Assembly: GCA_002842215.1 (NCBI GenBank)
Contig: PHCC01000015.1
Coordinates: 1-64,000, forward strand
DNA: 64,000 nt
Direction: 5' to 3'
Source of the DNA: Betaproteobacteria bacterium HGW-Betaproteobacteria-9
Lineage (GTDB): Bacteria > Pseudomonadota > Gammaproteobacteria > Burkholderiales > Burkholderiaceae_C
This document shows positions 30,680-39,667 of the stretch, piece by piece. The position numbers and the translations under genes were made by a program. Within the stretch, counting starts at the first letter, position 1, and the number at the start of each line of letters is the position of its first letter. The notes under the pieces were generated by a model. The model searched no databases. It was not told where the DNA came from and saw nothing but the letters and a program-made list of their open reading frames with translations.

Positions 30680-31288
30680 ATGCTGACCCTTTTTCACGCC
30701 CCGATGTCCCGCTCAAGCCGCCTCGTCACGCTGATCGACGAAATGGGCATCCAGGACCGGGTGCGCATCGTCCCGACCGACATTCCGCGCATGGACGGCA
30801 GCGGCGGCGCCGACCCGGCCAACCCGCACCCGGAGGGCAAGGTCCCGGCGCTGCTGCACGACCAGACGCTGGTCACCGAGAGCGCCGCGGTGATCCACTA
30901 CCTGACGCAGCTGTTTCCCGATACGGGCATGGCGCCCCGGCCGGGCGATCCCCGTTATGGCGAGTACCTCACCTGGCTGTACTGGTACGGCAACGTGATG
31001 GAGCCGGTGATCATCTTCGAAGCCGCACAGATCAAACACGACTGGCTGCACACCACGTTCCGTGGCACCGCCGAGGTGAAGGCCCGCCTGCGCTCGGCGC
31101 TGGAGAAGGGCCCCTGGTTGCTGGGCGACAGCTACAGCGCCGCCGACCTGCTGGTCCACTCGCCCTACGCCTGGTTCAAGGAAGCGACGCCAGACGACGA
31201 ACTGATCCGCGACTGGGTGGCGCGCTGCATGGCCCGGCCCTCGGCGATGCGGACGGTGGCCAGCGACGCTGCGCTGAGGGCTGGGTAG
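30680..31288 (+). CDS. Glutathione S-transferase family protein
   Basis: 202 residues with a thioredoxin-like N-terminal domain (LTLFHAPMSRSSRLVTLIDE, then GKVPALLHDQTLVTESAAVIHYL, which holds the glutathione-binding Val-Pro and Glu-Ser) and a helical C-terminal domain (GPWLLGDSYSAADLLVHSPY). Substrate unknown. It is divergent from the broken YafY-type regulator, so its control may be lost. ATG 30680 is preferred to an upstream ATG at 30662. Confidence 0.9.
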   Translation: MLTLFHAPMSRSSRLVTLIDEMGIQDRVRIVPTDIPRMDGSGGADPANPHPEGKVPALLHDQTLVTESAAVIHYLTQLFPDTGMAPRPGDPRYGEYLTWLYWYGNVMEPVIIFEAAQIKHDWLHTTFRGTAEVKARLRSALEKGPWLLGDSYSAADLLVHSPYAWFKEATPDDELIRDWVARCMARPSAMRTVASDAALRAG

Positions 31289-31374
31289 GCCCAGTTCGCT
31301 CGCTTGACGTTTCACAAGGTGCTCCGATCGCCCGGCTGCCATCCTGATGGGTCCCATCCCTTCAGGAGCGCACC

Positions 31375-31701
31375 ATGAAACTGCCTTGCATGGCCAGCCT
31401 GGCCGCCTTGTTCATCGCCTTGCCCGCAGCGGCCCAGCCATCCGCGCGTCCCATGGGGCCGGGACCCATGCCCGTCTTCGCCGACTTCGATGGCAACGGC
31501 GACGGCCGCATCACCGAGCAGGAGTTCATCGACGCCCGCAGCAAGCGCATCGCTGAGCGAGCCACCGAGGGCCGCGCCATGCGCGGTTTGAGCCAGGCGC
31601 TGGATTTCAAGGAGATCGACGCCAACAGCGACGGCGGCCTCAGCCGGGAAGAGTTTGAGGTCAACCAGAGCCGCCACTTCCAGAACCGTCCTCTAAAATA
31701 A
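31375..31701 (+). CDS. Secreted EF-hand protein
   Basis: 108 residues with a signal peptide (cleavage likely at AAA-QP near residue 21) and two EF-hand loops: DFDGNGDGRITEQEF and EIDANSDGGLSREEF. Both keep acidic residues at positions 1, 3, 5 and 12, so calcium binding is expected in the periplasm. CAGGAG precedes the ATG. The next gene follows after 28 bases, but no functional link is apparent. Confidence 0.85.
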   Translation: MKLPCMASLAALFIALPAAAQPSARPMGPGPMPVFADFDGNGDGRITEQEFIDARSKRIAERATEGRAMRGLSQALDFKEIDANSDGGLSREEFEVNQSRHFQNRPLK

Positions 31702-31729
31702 TTAGTACCAATGTTTTCAGGGAGATTTC

Positions 31730-32203
31730 ATGATTCAGATTCGCTCTGTTGCGGCCCTCTGTCTGGTCGCGCTATTGACGGCCTGCGCCGCACCGCCCCC
31801 CTCCAACACATCCGCCTCCGCCACATCCGTGGCGACATGGGCGAAGGAAGCCACGGGCGGACTGCTGACCGCTGACAAGGGGTCTGTGACCGATCCCGGT
31901 TGCGCGAACCAGAAAGTGGACTACGAGGTCAAGCCGCTGGCTCTGGATGCTGCCGGGCAAACGCCGGCGCTGGTGATCACCCGGAGCGGATCCAGCTGCC
32001 TGGGCCGGACCGGCGCGTTGTCCGAGCTGTGGGTCAAGTCGGAGGGGCGTTGGGTCCGTCAGTTCTCGGCGAGCGAGGGGGAGATTCGGGCCCTGCCTTC
32101 CCGGACCCTCGGGCGAGCGGACGTATCGGTGAGCAGAGGGTCCTGTTCGTCCGTCTGGCGCTGGCAAGGCAGCCGGTACGACACGACCTCGCGCTGCCCC
32201 TGA
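31730..32203 (+). CDS. Putative immunity lipoprotein for the downstream hydrolase
   Basis: 157 residues with a lipoprotein signal (CLVALLTACAAPP, lipid cysteine near residue 20). The mature part contains five further cysteines that could pair in the periplasm (GCANQ, SSCLGR, GSCSSVW, SRCP at the end). No domain recognised. It ends 30 bases before a peptidoglycan-hydrolase-like gene, the same arrangement as the lipoprotein at 15.5 kb. An immunity role is inferred from that. AGGGAG lies ahead of the ATG. Confidence 0.6.
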   Translation: MIQIRSVAALCLVALLTACAAPPPSNTSASATSVATWAKEATGGLLTADKGSVTDPGCANQKVDYEVKPLALDAAGQTPALVITRSGSSCLGRTGALSELWVKSEGRWVRQFSASEGEIRALPSRTLGRADVSVSRGSCSSVWRWQGSRYDTTSRCP

Positions 32204-32233
32204 TCTGGAAACGCCACAGGGAGGAACAACACC

Positions 32234-33064
32234 ATGCCGACATACAACGAGTTTCTGGAAAAGGTGGCGGCCAAGGAATCGGGCGGCCGATATGACATCG
32301 CCAATTCCCTTGGCTATCTGGGCAAGTACCAGATGGGAGAGCCCGCGCTGATCGACAGCGGCTACTACCAGAAGGACGGCACCCGCAAGAACGACTGGGC
32401 CGGCACCTGGACGGGCAAGGATGGCGTTCGCAGCAAGGACGATTTCCTGGGATCGCCCACCGCCCAGGAGCATGCCGTGAGTGACTACATGAAAGTCCAG
32501 TGGGGCTACATCCGGCACTACGGTCTCGACAAGCATGTCGGGCAAACCCTGTCGGATGGCGTGAAGATCACGGAAAGCGGCCTGCTCGCGGGGGCCCACC
32601 TTCTGGGCGTGGGGGGACTGAAAGACTATGTCACGTCCAACGGCAAGATCGACGGCAAGGACGGCAATGGCACGCCGATCTCTTCCTATGTGAAGAAGTT
32701 CGGTGACTACGAAACGCCCTTCGAACCACGGGTCGAGAAAACCGGGAGCGACAAGACCGCGTCAAACGTGGGCAACGAAGCCTGGCACCGGGTAGCCGAT
32801 CAGATCAGCCCAGGACTGAAGGCCCGAGGTTTTTCCGACGAGCAGATCAGGACCATCAGCGAATCCACGCTGGGCCTCGAAGCGGCCAATGTGCAGCGCG
32901 GACCGGTAGAGCGCTATCTGCTGAGCAAGGACGGACAAACCATCGCACTGAAGCACGACGGCGCGATCTCCGAATTGAAGGTTTCGGACGCACTCTCCCG
33001 CACAACGGCTCCTCCGCAGGAAGCGGCGGAGCGGTCGATGGAAGTGCCTGCGATGACGCGCTAG
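32234..33064 (+). CDS. Lysozyme-like hydrolase with C-terminal export-like domain (putative antibacterial effector)
   Basis: 276 residues, no signal peptide. Residues about 1-165 look like a lysozyme/transglycosylase-type domain: catalytic-type Glu15 in VAAKESGGRYDIANSLGY, GKYQMGEPALIDSGYY, then HLLGVGGLKDYV. A C-terminal part (about 170-276) has GFSDEQIRTISE and DGQTIALKHDG and ends Ala-Ala-Glu-Arg-Ser. This resembles the tail of the GH19 hydrolase at 16.2 kb in motif order (DGQ, HDG, then a Ser-rich end). Export by a type IV or VI secretion system is inferred. Strong GGGAGGA box. Confidence 0.68.
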   Translation: MPTYNEFLEKVAAKESGGRYDIANSLGYLGKYQMGEPALIDSGYYQKDGTRKNDWAGTWTGKDGVRSKDDFLGSPTAQEHAVSDYMKVQWGYIRHYGLDKHVGQTLSDGVKITESGLLAGAHLLGVGGLKDYVTSNGKIDGKDGNGTPISSYVKKFGDYETPFEPRVEKTGSDKTASNVGNEAWHRVADQISPGLKARGFSDEQIRTISESTLGLEAANVQRGPVERYLLSKDGQTIALKHDGAISELKVSDALSRTTAPPQEAAERSMEVPAMTR

Positions 33065-33202
33065 GGCATGGGCTTGCGCCCCGCCTTCCTGCCAGTGCCT
33101 GGGCCAAAGCCATGGCGGCGGTGCGTCCCCTATGTTTGAGCGCCCGCGCCACCGGCGCATCACACATGCACTGAACGGTGAGGTGCCGGCCAGCGGCTGC
33201 CG

Positions 33203-33865
33203 TCAATGCGTCGCGCCCGCGCCCAGCTCGGAGGTCTGTGGGTTTGCCAGGGCGCAACGCAGAGCCACGCGCAAACCACGCACCACGTCGTTCAGCGCCA
33301 TGCTCGGCGTGCCCTGCTCGGGCAGCCAGGGCACGTGCACGAAGCCGCCGCGCGTGTCGCGCAGCACGGGCTCGGTGGCCAGGGCGTGCATGAGGCCGTA
33401 GAACACGTGGTTGCAGACGAAGGTGCCCGCGGTCTGTGACACCTCGGCGGGCAGGCCTTCGCGCTGCAGCGCGGCGAGCATGGCCTTGATGGGCAGGGTG
33501 CTGAAGTAGGCGGCGGGCGCACCGGGCGCCACGGGCGCGTCGATGGGTTGGGCGCCGGCGTTGTCGGGGATGGGTGCATCGTCCACGTTGATGGCGATGC
33601 GCTCCAGCGAGAGGGCGCTGCGGCCACCGGCCTGCCCCACGCAGATCACCAGCGCGGGCTGGTGCTTGACCAGCAGCACGTGCAGCTCGCGCAGGGCTTC
33701 ACCAAACACGGTGGGCAACTGGGCCGCCACCACCGTATGCCCTGCCACCTGCCGGCCATGCAGCGCACGCACAGCGAGCCAGCTGGGGTTGATGGCATCG
33801 CCACCGAAGGCGTCGAAGCCCGTGAGCAGCACGCGGGGCCTGGGGGAACGGGTTTGGGTGGACAT
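33203..33865 (-). CDS. pcp: Pyroglutamyl-peptidase I
   Basis: 220-residue cysteine peptidase (family C15, EC 3.4.19.3) that removes N-terminal pyroglutamate. The active-site parts are visible: Glu in GQAGGRSALSLERIAIN, Cys in AGTFVCNHVFYGLMH, His in GGFVHVPWLPEQ. The N-terminus VLLTGFDAFGGDAINPS is typical. Single gene, no close partner. Confidence 0.94.
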   Translation of the reverse strand: MSTQTRSPRPRVLLTGFDAFGGDAINPSWLAVRALHGRQVAGHTVVAAQLPTVFGEALRELHVLLVKHQPALVICVGQAGGRSALSLERIAINVDDAPIPDNAGAQPIDAPVAPGAPAAYFSTLPIKAMLAALQREGLPAEVSQTAGTFVCNHVFYGLMHALATEPVLRDTRGGFVHVPWLPEQGTPSMALNDVVRGLRVALRCALANPQTSELGAGATH

Positions 33866-34010
33866 GCGCGGCAGGGTGTGTCAGGCTGACAAGGATATGC
33901 TGATCAGGTATGAGCGCCGCCCGGCCGTTCCGAAGGCGCTCAGCCCCGCAGTGCGCAGCACGGAGGGTAGTCCAGTGAGCGCCAGGGGTGCGTCACCCGA
34001 AGGAGTTTTC

Positions 34011-34631
34011 ATGGCAACCCGCAAGAAGCCGGCCACCAAGGTCGAACCGCCCGAGGATTCGGGCTCGCACCTGATCAGCCAGGCGATCCTGTCGCTGGTG
34101 GGCCAGGTGCCCAGTTCGAAGGAGCGCAAGAGCAAAACGCCCGCGGACGATGCGCGCAAGAAGGCGAATGCCGCAGCGGCCAAAGCGGCGCTGGCGGCCG
34201 GCGCGCTGGCGCTGCCACCAGGCCCGCTGGGCTGGCTGACCTTGCTGCCCGAGATGGTGGGGGTCTGGAAGATCCAGAAGCAGCTGGTGGCCGACCTGGC
34301 GTCCCTGTATGGCAAGCGATCCACGCTGACGTCCGAGCAGGTGGTGTATTGCCTGTTTCAGCACACGGCGGCGCAGGGCGTGCGCGATCTGGTGGTGCGC
34401 GTGGGCCAGCGCACGCTGGTGCGGCGCGCTTCGCCGATGCTGATCCGCGCGATCACGCGGCGCATCGGCACGAAGCTGGCGCAGCGGCTGCTGGGCAAAG
34501 GCGTGGCGCGCTGGGTGCCGATCGTGGGCGCGGTGGGTGTGGGTGCTTATGCGTATGTCGACACGGCGCAGGTGGCGGCCACGGCGATCGACCTGTTCGA
34601 GGGCGTGATTGAGGTGGAGGTGGATGGGTAG
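34011..34631 (+). CDS. EcsC-like helical protein
   Basis: 206 residues. A charged N-terminus is followed by hydrophobic helices (ALAAGALALPPGPLGWLTLLP, VPIVGAVGVGAYAYVDTA) and RRIGTKLAQRLLGKGVARW. This combination resembles EcsC/DUF697-type proteins, which associate with membranes; the assignment is moderate and the function unknown. AAGGAG precedes the ATG. The frame is open further left but only this part has coding character. Confidence 0.6.
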   Translation: MATRKKPATKVEPPEDSGSHLISQAILSLVGQVPSSKERKSKTPADDARKKANAAAAKAALAAGALALPPGPLGWLTLLPEMVGVWKIQKQLVADLASLYGKRSTLTSEQVVYCLFQHTAAQGVRDLVVRVGQRTLVRRASPMLIRAITRRIGTKLAQRLLGKGVARWVPIVGAVGVGAYAYVDTAQVAATAIDLFEGVIEVEVDG

Positions 34632-34738
34632 GCATCTGTCCGCCAACGCTCCGACCGGACCGGACCGCGGCAGGTAGCTGGTGCACAGAAACCGCTTTGG
34701 CGGTAACGTGGCGCCTTCAACCCACCTCAGGAGGTCCC

Positions 34739-35551
34739 ATGAGCGAGAAAGAAGTTCATTCAGCCAGAGGAAGTGCCACCGACATGCAGTGGTTGCCGAA
34801 GCTCAACCTGCTGTTGACGATGGTGCTCGCTGTCATGGGACTCTGGTTGAACTACAGCTCTCAGCAGCAGCGCCAGTCACTCGAAAGCATCCAGGCCGAG
34901 GTGGCGGCCAGCAAAGACGAGCGCGAAGAGCGCGCATCCCGCGAGCAGTTGCGTTTTCAGCTGTTCGACAAGGTGACACTCTCGCTCCGGGAGGGCAACG
35001 CCGAACACGTCGCCGCCACCCGCACCCTGGTGGAGAGCCTGCTGTCCACCATGGACCCCGCCGAGGTGGAGCTGCGCATCGGGCTGCTGCGCTCGCTGGC
35101 CTTGCGTGCGCCCGAGCAGCAGCGCGACGCGATGAACCAGGCGCTGAGTCAGGAAGAGGCGTTCCGCCTGTACCACGAGGAACTGCGCGAGAAGGCGGTG
35201 CTGTGGAGCAAGGAAGCCGAGGGCAACCTCGACAACCTGTCGGCCTACCGGATGGACATGTTCTATTGCAGCAGCGGCGCGGCGAGTCCCTTCAAGGCCA
35301 AGGCCGAGGGCTTCGCGCGCCAGATGGAGGGTCAGGTGAAGGCGGTGAAGGTGCGCGAACTCGCGCCCTCGATCAACGCGAGCCCGGGCTATGGCGTGAT
35401 CCAGACAGAAATCCGCTATGAAGACGCGAGCGAAGCGGCCGTGGCCCAGCAGTTGCAGCTGCTGCTGTCGGCCGAACCGGCCAAGCCCGTTCCGCTGCGC
35501 CAGGTGCGCACCCACACACCGCTGTACCTGAGCGTGTTCGTCTGCGGCTGA
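34739..35551 (+). CDS. Hypothetical membrane-anchored protein
   Basis: 270 residues: one membrane helix near residues 18-42, a charged helical, possibly coiled-coil stretch (about 43-165), and a C-terminal alpha/beta domain (YRMDMFYCSSGAASPFKAKA, then ELAPSINASPGYGVIQTEIRY) that resembles LytR_C or SPOR-like domains in pattern. I do not recognise the family. CAGGAGG precedes the ATG closely. Single gene. Confidence 0.65.
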   Translation: MSEKEVHSARGSATDMQWLPKLNLLLTMVLAVMGLWLNYSSQQQRQSLESIQAEVAASKDEREERASREQLRFQLFDKVTLSLREGNAEHVAATRTLVESLLSTMDPAEVELRIGLLRSLALRAPEQQRDAMNQALSQEEAFRLYHEELREKAVLWSKEAEGNLDNLSAYRMDMFYCSSGAASPFKAKAEGFARQMEGQVKAVKVRELAPSINASPGYGVIQTEIRYEDASEAAVAQQLQLLLSAEPAKPVPLRQVRTHTPLYLSVFVCG

Positions 35552-35570
35552 GCGGGCCGCTGGCGCCCGC

Positions 35571-36488
35571 TCAGCGCGAGAGCACGAAGTCGATGGCCGC
35601 GCACACCGCCGCGGCCTGCGCGGCGTTGCACTGCTCGGGCGTTGAGCGCGGGCTGTCGGGGTAGACCTCTGTCGTCGTGGTGTAGCGCGCGCCCGTGATG
35701 CTGGCGCACAGGCCGAGCGACTTCAGCGGGTAGCGGATCACGCCGCGGCCGAACTGTGGCGAGCCGATGAGGCCGCCCTCGGCATCGGACGGCGCGATGT
35801 GTGTGACGCGCTCCACCGCGGCGATGATGGCTTGCTGGAATTCGGGCTGCGGGTTCTCGGTGTCGTCCACGAGGTAGAAGCCGTCCGGGATGCGCACGGG
35901 CGTGTAGGGCACACCGTCGCGCGCCGCCTTCGCCGGACTGAACTCCGACGCGTCGGTGTCGGTGGTTTCGTGCAGGTCGATGTGCACAGCAAACTGGCCC
36001 GCCAAGGGCGCCACCAGCCGCATCAGCGCGGCGGATTCCTGCGCTGCGCTGGGTTCCTTGAACGAGCGGTTCGGGTCGATGGCGTCGAAGTTCCAGCGGT
36101 GGATGCGTTCGTAGCCCCACGGGCTCACGCAGGGCGCCACCAGCAGGTTCACCCGGCCGGCGTAGACCTCGGCGTGCTGGTCCAGAAAATCCAGCGCACC
36201 GTGCACGCCGCTGGTCTCGTAGCCGTGCACGCCTCCCGTCACGAGCACGCCCGGCAGGCCGGGTTGCCATTCAAGGCTCTGCAGGGCGAAGAGCGGGTAC
36301 ACATCGCTCCCGTACAACACCTCCCCATAGGGCAAGACCTCGAAGCGCGCACGCAGCCGCTCGAACACGGTCAGCACATCCTCGGCGTAGCTGCGCTGGC
36401 GCACCAGCTGCGCGCGCCAGGCGGCCACTTCAGCGGGTCCCCAGGCCTGACCAGGGGTGCCGATGGGATAGAAGGCAGGTTGGGTCAT
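35571..36488 (-). CDS. M14-family zinc carboxypeptidase / aspartoacylase-like protein
   Basis: 305 residues. Zinc-ligand motifs GGVHGYETSG (His and Glu of HxxE) and HIDLHETTD (third His), with a catalytic Glu in YTTTTEVYPDSP, match the M14 carboxypeptidase/succinylglutamate desuccinylase superfamily. Substrate not determinable; members act on peptides or N-acyl amino acids. No signal peptide, so cytoplasmic. The next gene on the same strand starts beyond a 30-base gap upstream, so the two could share a transcript. Confidence 0.82.
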   Translation of the reverse strand: MTQPAFYPIGTPGQAWGPAEVAAWRAQLVRQRSYAEDVLTVFERLRARFEVLPYGEVLYGSDVYPLFALQSLEWQPGLPGVLVTGGVHGYETSGVHGALDFLDQHAEVYAGRVNLLVAPCVSPWGYERIHRWNFDAIDPNRSFKEPSAAQESAALMRLVAPLAGQFAVHIDLHETTDTDASEFSPAKAARDGVPYTPVRIPDGFYLVDDTENPQPEFQQAIIAAVERVTHIAPSDAEGGLIGSPQFGRGVIRYPLKSLGLCASITGARYTTTTEVYPDSPRSTPEQCNAAQAAAVCAAIDFVLSR

Positions 36489-36518
36489 GGGCGGTGTTTC
36501 CGTCTCTGGCCAGGGCGT

Positions 36519-37379
36519 TCAGGGCTTGGCCACACGCTGGCGGATGTCTTTCAGCTTGGCCTGCAGGCGCCGCTGATTGTCCGGGCCGGTGCGCAGCAGC
36601 ATCTTTCGTCCGGCCGACAGGGACTCCAGGTCCGGGTCGGCGAGTTCGTAACGCACCCAGGGGCGCGTGGACGGCACGGTGCCTTTCACGTCCACGAGGG
36701 TGACGGCCAGCGGTTCGGTGGGCACCGGCGTGGCGATCAGGTGGTCGAGCACCTGGACCAGGCGGTCGTTGAAATAGCGGCCCGGAAAGCCCAGCTCTTC
36801 GTAGGCCTGCTGAAACAGCGGGTAGAGGCTTCGGTACAGGTCCACGGCTTTGCCGCTGTCCACCGATTCGATCATCAGCACCAGCGGCACATAGCGCTGG
36901 CTGTTGCCGGGGTGGATGGTTTCAACGCCGTTCTCGCCGCGTTGCGTGGTGAAACGCTGGGGCGTGGGGATGACGGGCCAGACCATCACCGGCGCCTGCG
37001 GGCGAGCCAGGTTGTCCACCGTGGCCACGGTCCGCCGCACGAAGCCGTCGAGCTGCAGGAAAGTGAGCAGGTTCTTGCGGCTGAGCAAGCCCGAGAGCAA
37101 GCCGCTGACGTGTGCGTCGGAGCCGTCCAGCGCGGGCAGCGCGGCGGGCTCGCTGGCGGCATCGGCCACCGGCGCCTCGACGGGGTGCTCAACGGCGGGG
37201 GGTGTGGGTTCGGGCGCCACCGCTGCGGGCGGCGCTTCCGGGGCAGCGGCCGGGGGCGCAGCGGCCGGGACCAACGGCGCCTGCACGGGTTTGAAGTGTT
37301 GCCAGCCGAAGTAGCCCGCCACGGCGAGCGCGACCAGGGCAGCGATGAGTACGGGTAGCCGGGAAGTGGATGGGTTCAT
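36519..37379 (-). CDS. DUF3014 family protein
   Basis: 286 residues: an N-terminal membrane helix (about 8-26), an Ala/Pro-rich linker (about 35-75), and a folded domain typical of DUF3014 (SRKNLLTFLQLDGFVRRTVAT, then YEELGFPGRYFNDRLVQVLDHL). The family is found in the envelope of many proteobacteria and has no known function. It is directly upstream of the M14 gene on the same strand. Confidence 0.82.
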   Translation of the reverse strand: MNPSTSRLPVLIAALVALAVAGYFGWQHFKPVQAPLVPAAAPPAAAPEAPPAAVAPEPTPPAVEHPVEAPVADAASEPAALPALDGSDAHVSGLLSGLLSRKNLLTFLQLDGFVRRTVATVDNLARPQAPVMVWPVIPTPQRFTTQRGENGVETIHPGNSQRYVPLVLMIESVDSGKAVDLYRSLYPLFQQAYEELGFPGRYFNDRLVQVLDHLIATPVPTEPLAVTLVDVKGTVPSTRPWVRYELADPDLESLSAGRKMLLRTGPDNQRRLQAKLKDIRQRVAKP

Positions 37380-37554
37380 GCCTCGTCACCTGGTGGGTGG
37401 TTGGGAGGCTGCCCATCCTACACCGCGGTTTTCATGAACCCACGCGGGCCCGCAAGGTTGCACCCAGCGGCCGTCTATGAACGGCACAACAAAATTTCGC
37501 ATGGTTTACATGAATCGGGAAGAATCGGAACCCCTGCGAAAAACTCGAACCAGC

Positions 37555-37881
37555 ATGAACTTCACCGAGCGACTCAAGACCCTGCCCGCCACCCACCACC
37601 TCGCCGCGCTGCAACTGCTGGACGCCCAAGGTGCGGTGTTGGCCACGATTGAAAACAGGCCGGGCCAGACCGGTTCGCTGGCGGTGTACGCCGCCCTGGC
37701 CGCGATGCACGGCGGCCGCATCACGCCCGAAGCCGCGGCGCTGGGGCTGGACTGGTACGCCGAGCACACCGCCGATGCACGCGCGCACCCGGGCAAGCAT
37801 CCGAACATCGACCGTCTGCTGGCCTGGGCACAAGGCACGGCGAGCTATGCGGTGCGGCCGGTGCCAGCGGCGGGCGCTTGA
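37555..37881 (+). CDS. DUF2322 family protein
   Basis: 108 residues: LKTLPATHHLAALQLLDAQG, IENRPGQTGSLAVY and EHTADARAHPGKHPNIDRL match DUF2322, a small cytoplasmic family without known function. I start at ATG 37555 because the family begins there; the frame reaches back to ATG 37477 without resemblance. 174 mostly empty bases separate it from the DUF3014 start. Confidence 0.82.
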   Translation: MNFTERLKTLPATHHLAALQLLDAQGAVLATIENRPGQTGSLAVYAALAAMHGGRITPEAAALGLDWYAEHTADARAHPGKHPNIDRLLAWAQGTASYAVRPVPAAGA

Positions 37882-37887
37882 GCGTCG

Positions 37888-38175
37888 TCAGTCGGCCCAG
37901 CTGACAACAGGGCCGAGCCTGCGTTCGGCCAGGAACACGGCCTCGCGCAGCGAGAGGGCCGCGCCGCCGTCCAACCAGGGCACGGGCGTGTGGGGTTTGT
38001 CGAAGCGGATGTAGAAACACTCCACGGCGTGATCGGTGGCGAGTTCGGGCGGGTCGTCCGCATTGCCGGTGCCGTACAGGGTGTGGTGGCGCACGATGCG
38101 CACATGGCAGGTGGTCACGCCGCCGTAGAACCACAGCCCCTGTTTGACGGGTGAAAGTTGGTCAACGTCGTTCAT
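37888..38175 (-). CDS. Hypothetical small protein
   Basis: 95 residues, starting MNDVDQLSPVKQGLWFYGGV. Predicted beta-rich with HVRIVRHHTLYGTGNADDPP and a C-terminal helix (LSLREAVFLAERRLG). Family not recognised. ATG 38175 follows GGCAGG closely; the same frame continues to 38412 but that upstream part overlaps the SRPBCC promoter and lacks coding likeness. It ends 7 bases from the DUF2322 stop, so the two genes converge. Confidence 0.55.
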   Translation of the reverse strand: MNDVDQLSPVKQGLWFYGGVTTCHVRIVRHHTLYGTGNADDPPELATDHAVECFYIRFDKPHTPVPWLDGGAALSLREAVFLAERRLGPVVSWAD

Positions 38176-38392
38176 GTCGCCTGCCCCCATGAAAGTGAAC
38201 ACCCGGGATGCCGGCCGAGTCGCCCACGGAGCGTCCATGCCGTGCGGACCATGATAGGCACAGGTGGCCGTTGCGCCAAGCTGGGTAACACGGGGTTTGT
38301 CGAAACCGGCCAGCCTGGTTCGTCGTAGATTTGTGGACGCGCAAGTTGTCCGCCGCACGCCATCAACCAAACCACCACCCAGGAGATTTCCC

Positions 38393-38839
38393 ATGACCAC
38401 TGGCACCGTCACCCTGCACCGTGTGTTGACCGCACCGCCCGAACGCGTCTACCGCGCCTTCCTCGACCCCGACGCGATGGCCAAATGGTTGCCGCCGCAC
38501 GGCTTCACGGGCCGCGTGCTGGAGATGGACGCGAAGGTCGGCGGCATCTACCGCATGCAGTTCACCAACCTGAGCAGCGGCCACGTGCACGCCTTTGGCG
38601 GCAAGTACCTGGAGCTGGTGCCCAACGAGCGCATCGTGAACACCGACGTGTTCGACGACCCGAACCTGCCCGGCCAGATGATCACCACGATCACGCTGAA
38701 AGCGGTGTCGGTGGGCACGGAGCTGACCGCGGTGCAGGAAGGCATCCCGGCCATGATCCCCACCGAAGCCTGCTACCTGGGCTGGCAGCAGTCGCTGCAG
38801 TTGCTGGCGCTGCTGGTGGAGCCGGAGATTCCGGGCTGA
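38393..38839 (+). CDS. SRPBCC / AHSA1-like protein
   Basis: 148 residues: TVTLHRVLTAPPERVYRAFLDPDAMAKWL at the start, GGIYRMQFTN in the middle and the C-terminal helix CYLGWQQSLQLLALLV. This is the START/AHSA1-like ligand-binding fold, often linked to stress or small-molecule binding; ligand unknown. AGGAG precedes the ATG by 6 bases. Confidence 0.87.
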   Translation: MTTGTVTLHRVLTAPPERVYRAFLDPDAMAKWLPPHGFTGRVLEMDAKVGGIYRMQFTNLSSGHVHAFGGKYLELVPNERIVNTDVFDDPNLPGQMITTITLKAVSVGTELTAVQEGIPAMIPTEACYLGWQQSLQLLALLVEPEIPG

Positions 38840-38858
38840 GCGCGGCCCCGCCCGCGTT

Positions 38859-39602
38859 TCAGCGCGCGGGCATCGCCAGCGCCTGCAAGCGCTGGTGCGG
38901 CTCGCTGGTCCAGTCCAGCGGCAGCTGCTGCCGGATGCTGAGGTAGTGGTCGGTGAACACGTCGAGCCAGGCGGCGAGCGTGTCGGCGGCGCGCTGTTCT
39001 CCGGCCAGTTCGAAACACAGCGCGGCCACTTCAGAGGTGCAGAAGTGGTGCTCGTGCGTGGAGCGGCGCAGCCGGTAGTTGGACACCTGTTCGGGATGCA
39101 GGCTGAGCACGGGCAGGCAGTCCAGATACGGGCTCTTGCGAAACATCTTGCGCGCCTCGGACCAGGTGCCATCGAGCAGGATGAACAGCGGGCGCTTGCC
39201 GCCCTGCCCGGCTTCCTGGTCCTCGGCCGGCGGCAGCGCGGTCAGCACGCGCTCGGGTTCCACGTAGTCGCCGGGAAACACCACATAGGGTTGCCACTGC
39301 GGGTCGGCCAGCAGCGCCAGCAGCGCCGGGTCCACCGCGGTGCGGGCCCAGCCGAAGGCCCAGGTGTCCGCCACCACGTCGGCGATGAGCCAGCCGGTGT
39401 TGCTGGGCTTGAGCGCTTCGATGTCGCCCATGATCAGGCACACGCCCGCTCGGGTGGGCACCTGCGGGCGCAGCGCGCAGATGCAGTGGCTGGCAACGAG
39501 GCGGCAGCAGGGGCAGCGCCCCAGACCGGAGCCTCGGGCCACATAGGGCTTGGAGCTGACGGCTAGGCGGGCGGTGCGCAAGCGCGAGACGGCGTGGCTC
39601 AT
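38859..39602 (-). CDS. DTW-domain tRNA-uridine aminocarboxypropyltransferase
   Basis: 247 residues. The N-terminal part has CPCCRLVASHCIC, which may bind zinc. The TDD/DTW domain follows with LFILLDGTWSEARKMFRKSP and LRRSTHEHHFCTSEVAAL. DTW enzymes (TapT, YfiP) add a 3-amino-3-carboxypropyl group from S-adenosylmethionine to uridine in tRNA (acp3U). I cannot tell which position this enzyme modifies. Single gene. Confidence 0.88.
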   Translation of the reverse strand: MSHAVSRLRTARLAVSSKPYVARGSGLGRCPCCRLVASHCICALRPQVPTRAGVCLIMGDIEALKPSNTGWLIADVVADTWAFGWARTAVDPALLALLADPQWQPYVVFPGDYVEPERVLTALPPAEDQEAGQGGKRPLFILLDGTWSEARKMFRKSPYLDCLPVLSLHPEQVSNYRLRRSTHEHHFCTSEVAALCFELAGEQRAADTLAAWLDVFTDHYLSIRQQLPLDWTSEPHQRLQALAMPAR

Positions 39603-39667
39603 GCCGGCATTGCTGAACGGTGGATGGAAACGGTCATGCGAGGACTGTATGCCAGACGGCGCGCGGA

